DNA of 33,548 nucleotides from Defluviitaleaceae bacterium (lineage in GTDB: Bacteria; Bacillota; Clostridia; Lachnospirales; WQUN01): NCBI GenBank assembly GCA_009785615.1, contig WQVX01000016.1, positions 1 to 33,548 on the forward strand. The letters run 5' to 3'. The notes beneath the pieces were generated by a model. It saw only the letters and a program-made list of their open reading frames with translations, did no database searches and was not told where the DNA came from. The position numbers were made by a program, and so were the translations under genes. This document shows, one piece after another, positions 32,913 to 33,548 of this stretch (position 1 is its first letter; the number at the start of each line of letters is the position of its first letter).

Positions 32913-33548
32913 TTACACTCTTGCGCCAAAACGACGCTCTATATTTACATACCAATTTAAAGCTTCTTTAAGGTCACGGATAGAAAAATCCGGCCATAAG
33001 ATATCTATCGGATACATTTCTGAATAAGCAGTTTGCCATAACAAAAAGTTGCTTAAACGCTGTTCTCCGCCTGTACGGATAAGCAAGTCAGGAGCGGGGA
33101 TTCCTGCTGTATCCAGGTATTGACTAAACAAGTTTTCGTCAATAGCATCAGGAGGAAGTGCCTCTTCTCTTACGCGATGAGCCAACCGCCGCACAGCTCG
33201 TACAATTTCATCTCGACCGCCATAGTTAAGAGCTATTTGAACATGCATACCTCGTTTTTGGGATGTCACTTCAGATAATTCTATAATGGTACGTTGTAAG
33301 TCCGGCTCCAGCCGCGTTATATCTCCTATAACAGACATCCGCATATTGTTCTTTTTTGCATCATCAACATATTGTTGTAAATATTCACGCAAAAGGCGCA
33401 TAAGCCCTTCTACCTCGGATGCAGGGCGGCTCCAGTTTTCTGTGCTGAGGGCATATACTGTCAGATATTTAATTCCCATTTTTTCTACTTCCGGCACAAG
33501 TTTGCGCAGGGTTTGAGCACCGGCGCGGTGGCCTGCATTTGCAGGCAG
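32913..33548 (-). CDS. uppS: Isoprenyl (undecaprenyl) diphosphate synthase, 5' end cut by the window
   Basis: The frame is open through the window edge at 33548 and lacks the first ~30 residues with the MDGNGRW motif. What remains begins LPANAGHRAGAQTLRKL, the conserved second motif, and includes TVYALSTENWSRP, ALNYGGRDEIVRA and DLLIRTGGEQRLSNFLLWQ followed by the AYSEMYP segment, all hallmarks of cis-prenyltransferases. It condenses isopentenyl diphosphate units to the C55 carrier lipid for cell-wall and surface glycans. First of the visible minus-strand genes; frr is usually upstream, beyond this window. Confidence 0.95.
   Translation of the reverse strand: MPANAGHRAGAQTLRKLVPEVEKMGIKYLTVYALSTENWSRPASEVEGLMRLLREYLQQYVDDAKKNNMRMSVIGDITRLEPDLQRTIIELSEVTSQKRGMHVQIALNYGGRDEIVRAVRRLAHRVREEALPPDAIDENLFSQYLDTAGIPAPDLLIRTGGEQRLSNFLLWQTAYSEMYPIDILWPDFSIRDLKEALNWYVNIERRFGARV

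Noticed and set aside
1-33548. CRISPR arrays, tRNA or rRNA genes
   Set aside because: No regularly spaced repeats, and no cloverleaf or rRNA motifs were seen in reading the intergenic regions.

Overview
The window is about 33.5 kb of AT-rich DNA with tightly packed genes. Good Shine-Dalgarno sequences (AGGAGG/GAGGTGA types) sit before most starts, and GTG and TTG starts are common. The conserved block uppS-cdsA-dxr-rseP, a YugP-type protease, a SNF2/SWIM pair, VanW, copper-amine-oxidase-like stalk domains and Gram-positive lipoprotein signals point to a low-GC Firmicute, most likely an anaerobic, motile member of the Clostridia. The species cannot be named from the sequence. I see no rRNA, tRNA, CRISPR array or complete insertion sequence.

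Layout. (1) Positions 1-547 hold the broken 3' end of an IS1-family transposase gene and non-coding DNA with two hairpins. (2) Positions 548-2135, minus strand: a GNAT acetyltransferase behind UDP-GlcNAc 2-epimerase. They diverge from (3) positions 2241-10270, plus strand: a surface-polysaccharide locus with a secreted coiled-coil protein, an O-antigen ligase/polymerase-like protein, a GT4 glycosyltransferase, two tandem DUF4330-like membrane proteins, a large phosphodiester-glycosidase (NAGPA-like) exoprotein and a MurJ-family flippase. The epimerase could supply ManNAc-type sugar, GT4 add sugars, the MviN-like protein flip lipid-linked units and the Wzy_C protein join them. A chemoreceptor with PAS and several HAMP-like segments follows at 10296-12926. 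(4) Positions 13045-17369: a large lipoprotein and a GT39-like membrane glycosyltransferase.

(5) Positions 17602-23755: a closely spaced run of a SNF2 helicase, a SWIM zinc-finger protein, VanW, a PHP phosphoesterase, a BtpA-like TIM barrel and a rhodanese lipoprotein, ended by a strong hairpin terminator. The first ~80 bases of the SNF2 gene (ribosome site plus 18 codons) also exist as a second copy at 15519-15599. There they form a 30-codon ORF that runs into a terminator-like hairpin. A GT39 gene and a 144-bp imperfect inverted repeat lie between the two copies. This is the most unusual structure in the window.

(6) A small Mor-like regulator on the minus strand (23847-24128) shares a two-way terminator with region 5. 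(7) Positions 24460-28075: a receiver/HD-GYP protein overlaps a PAS-PAS-kinase-receiver-Hpt hybrid sensor, which together look like a complete phosphorelay to cyclic-di-GMP breakdown. (8) Positions 33548-28155, minus strand: uppS (cut by the window edge), cdsA, dxr, rseP, then class II aldolase and a YugP-like membrane protease, ending at a hairpin terminator. This group supplies isoprenoid carrier lipid and phospholipid precursors and membrane proteolysis.
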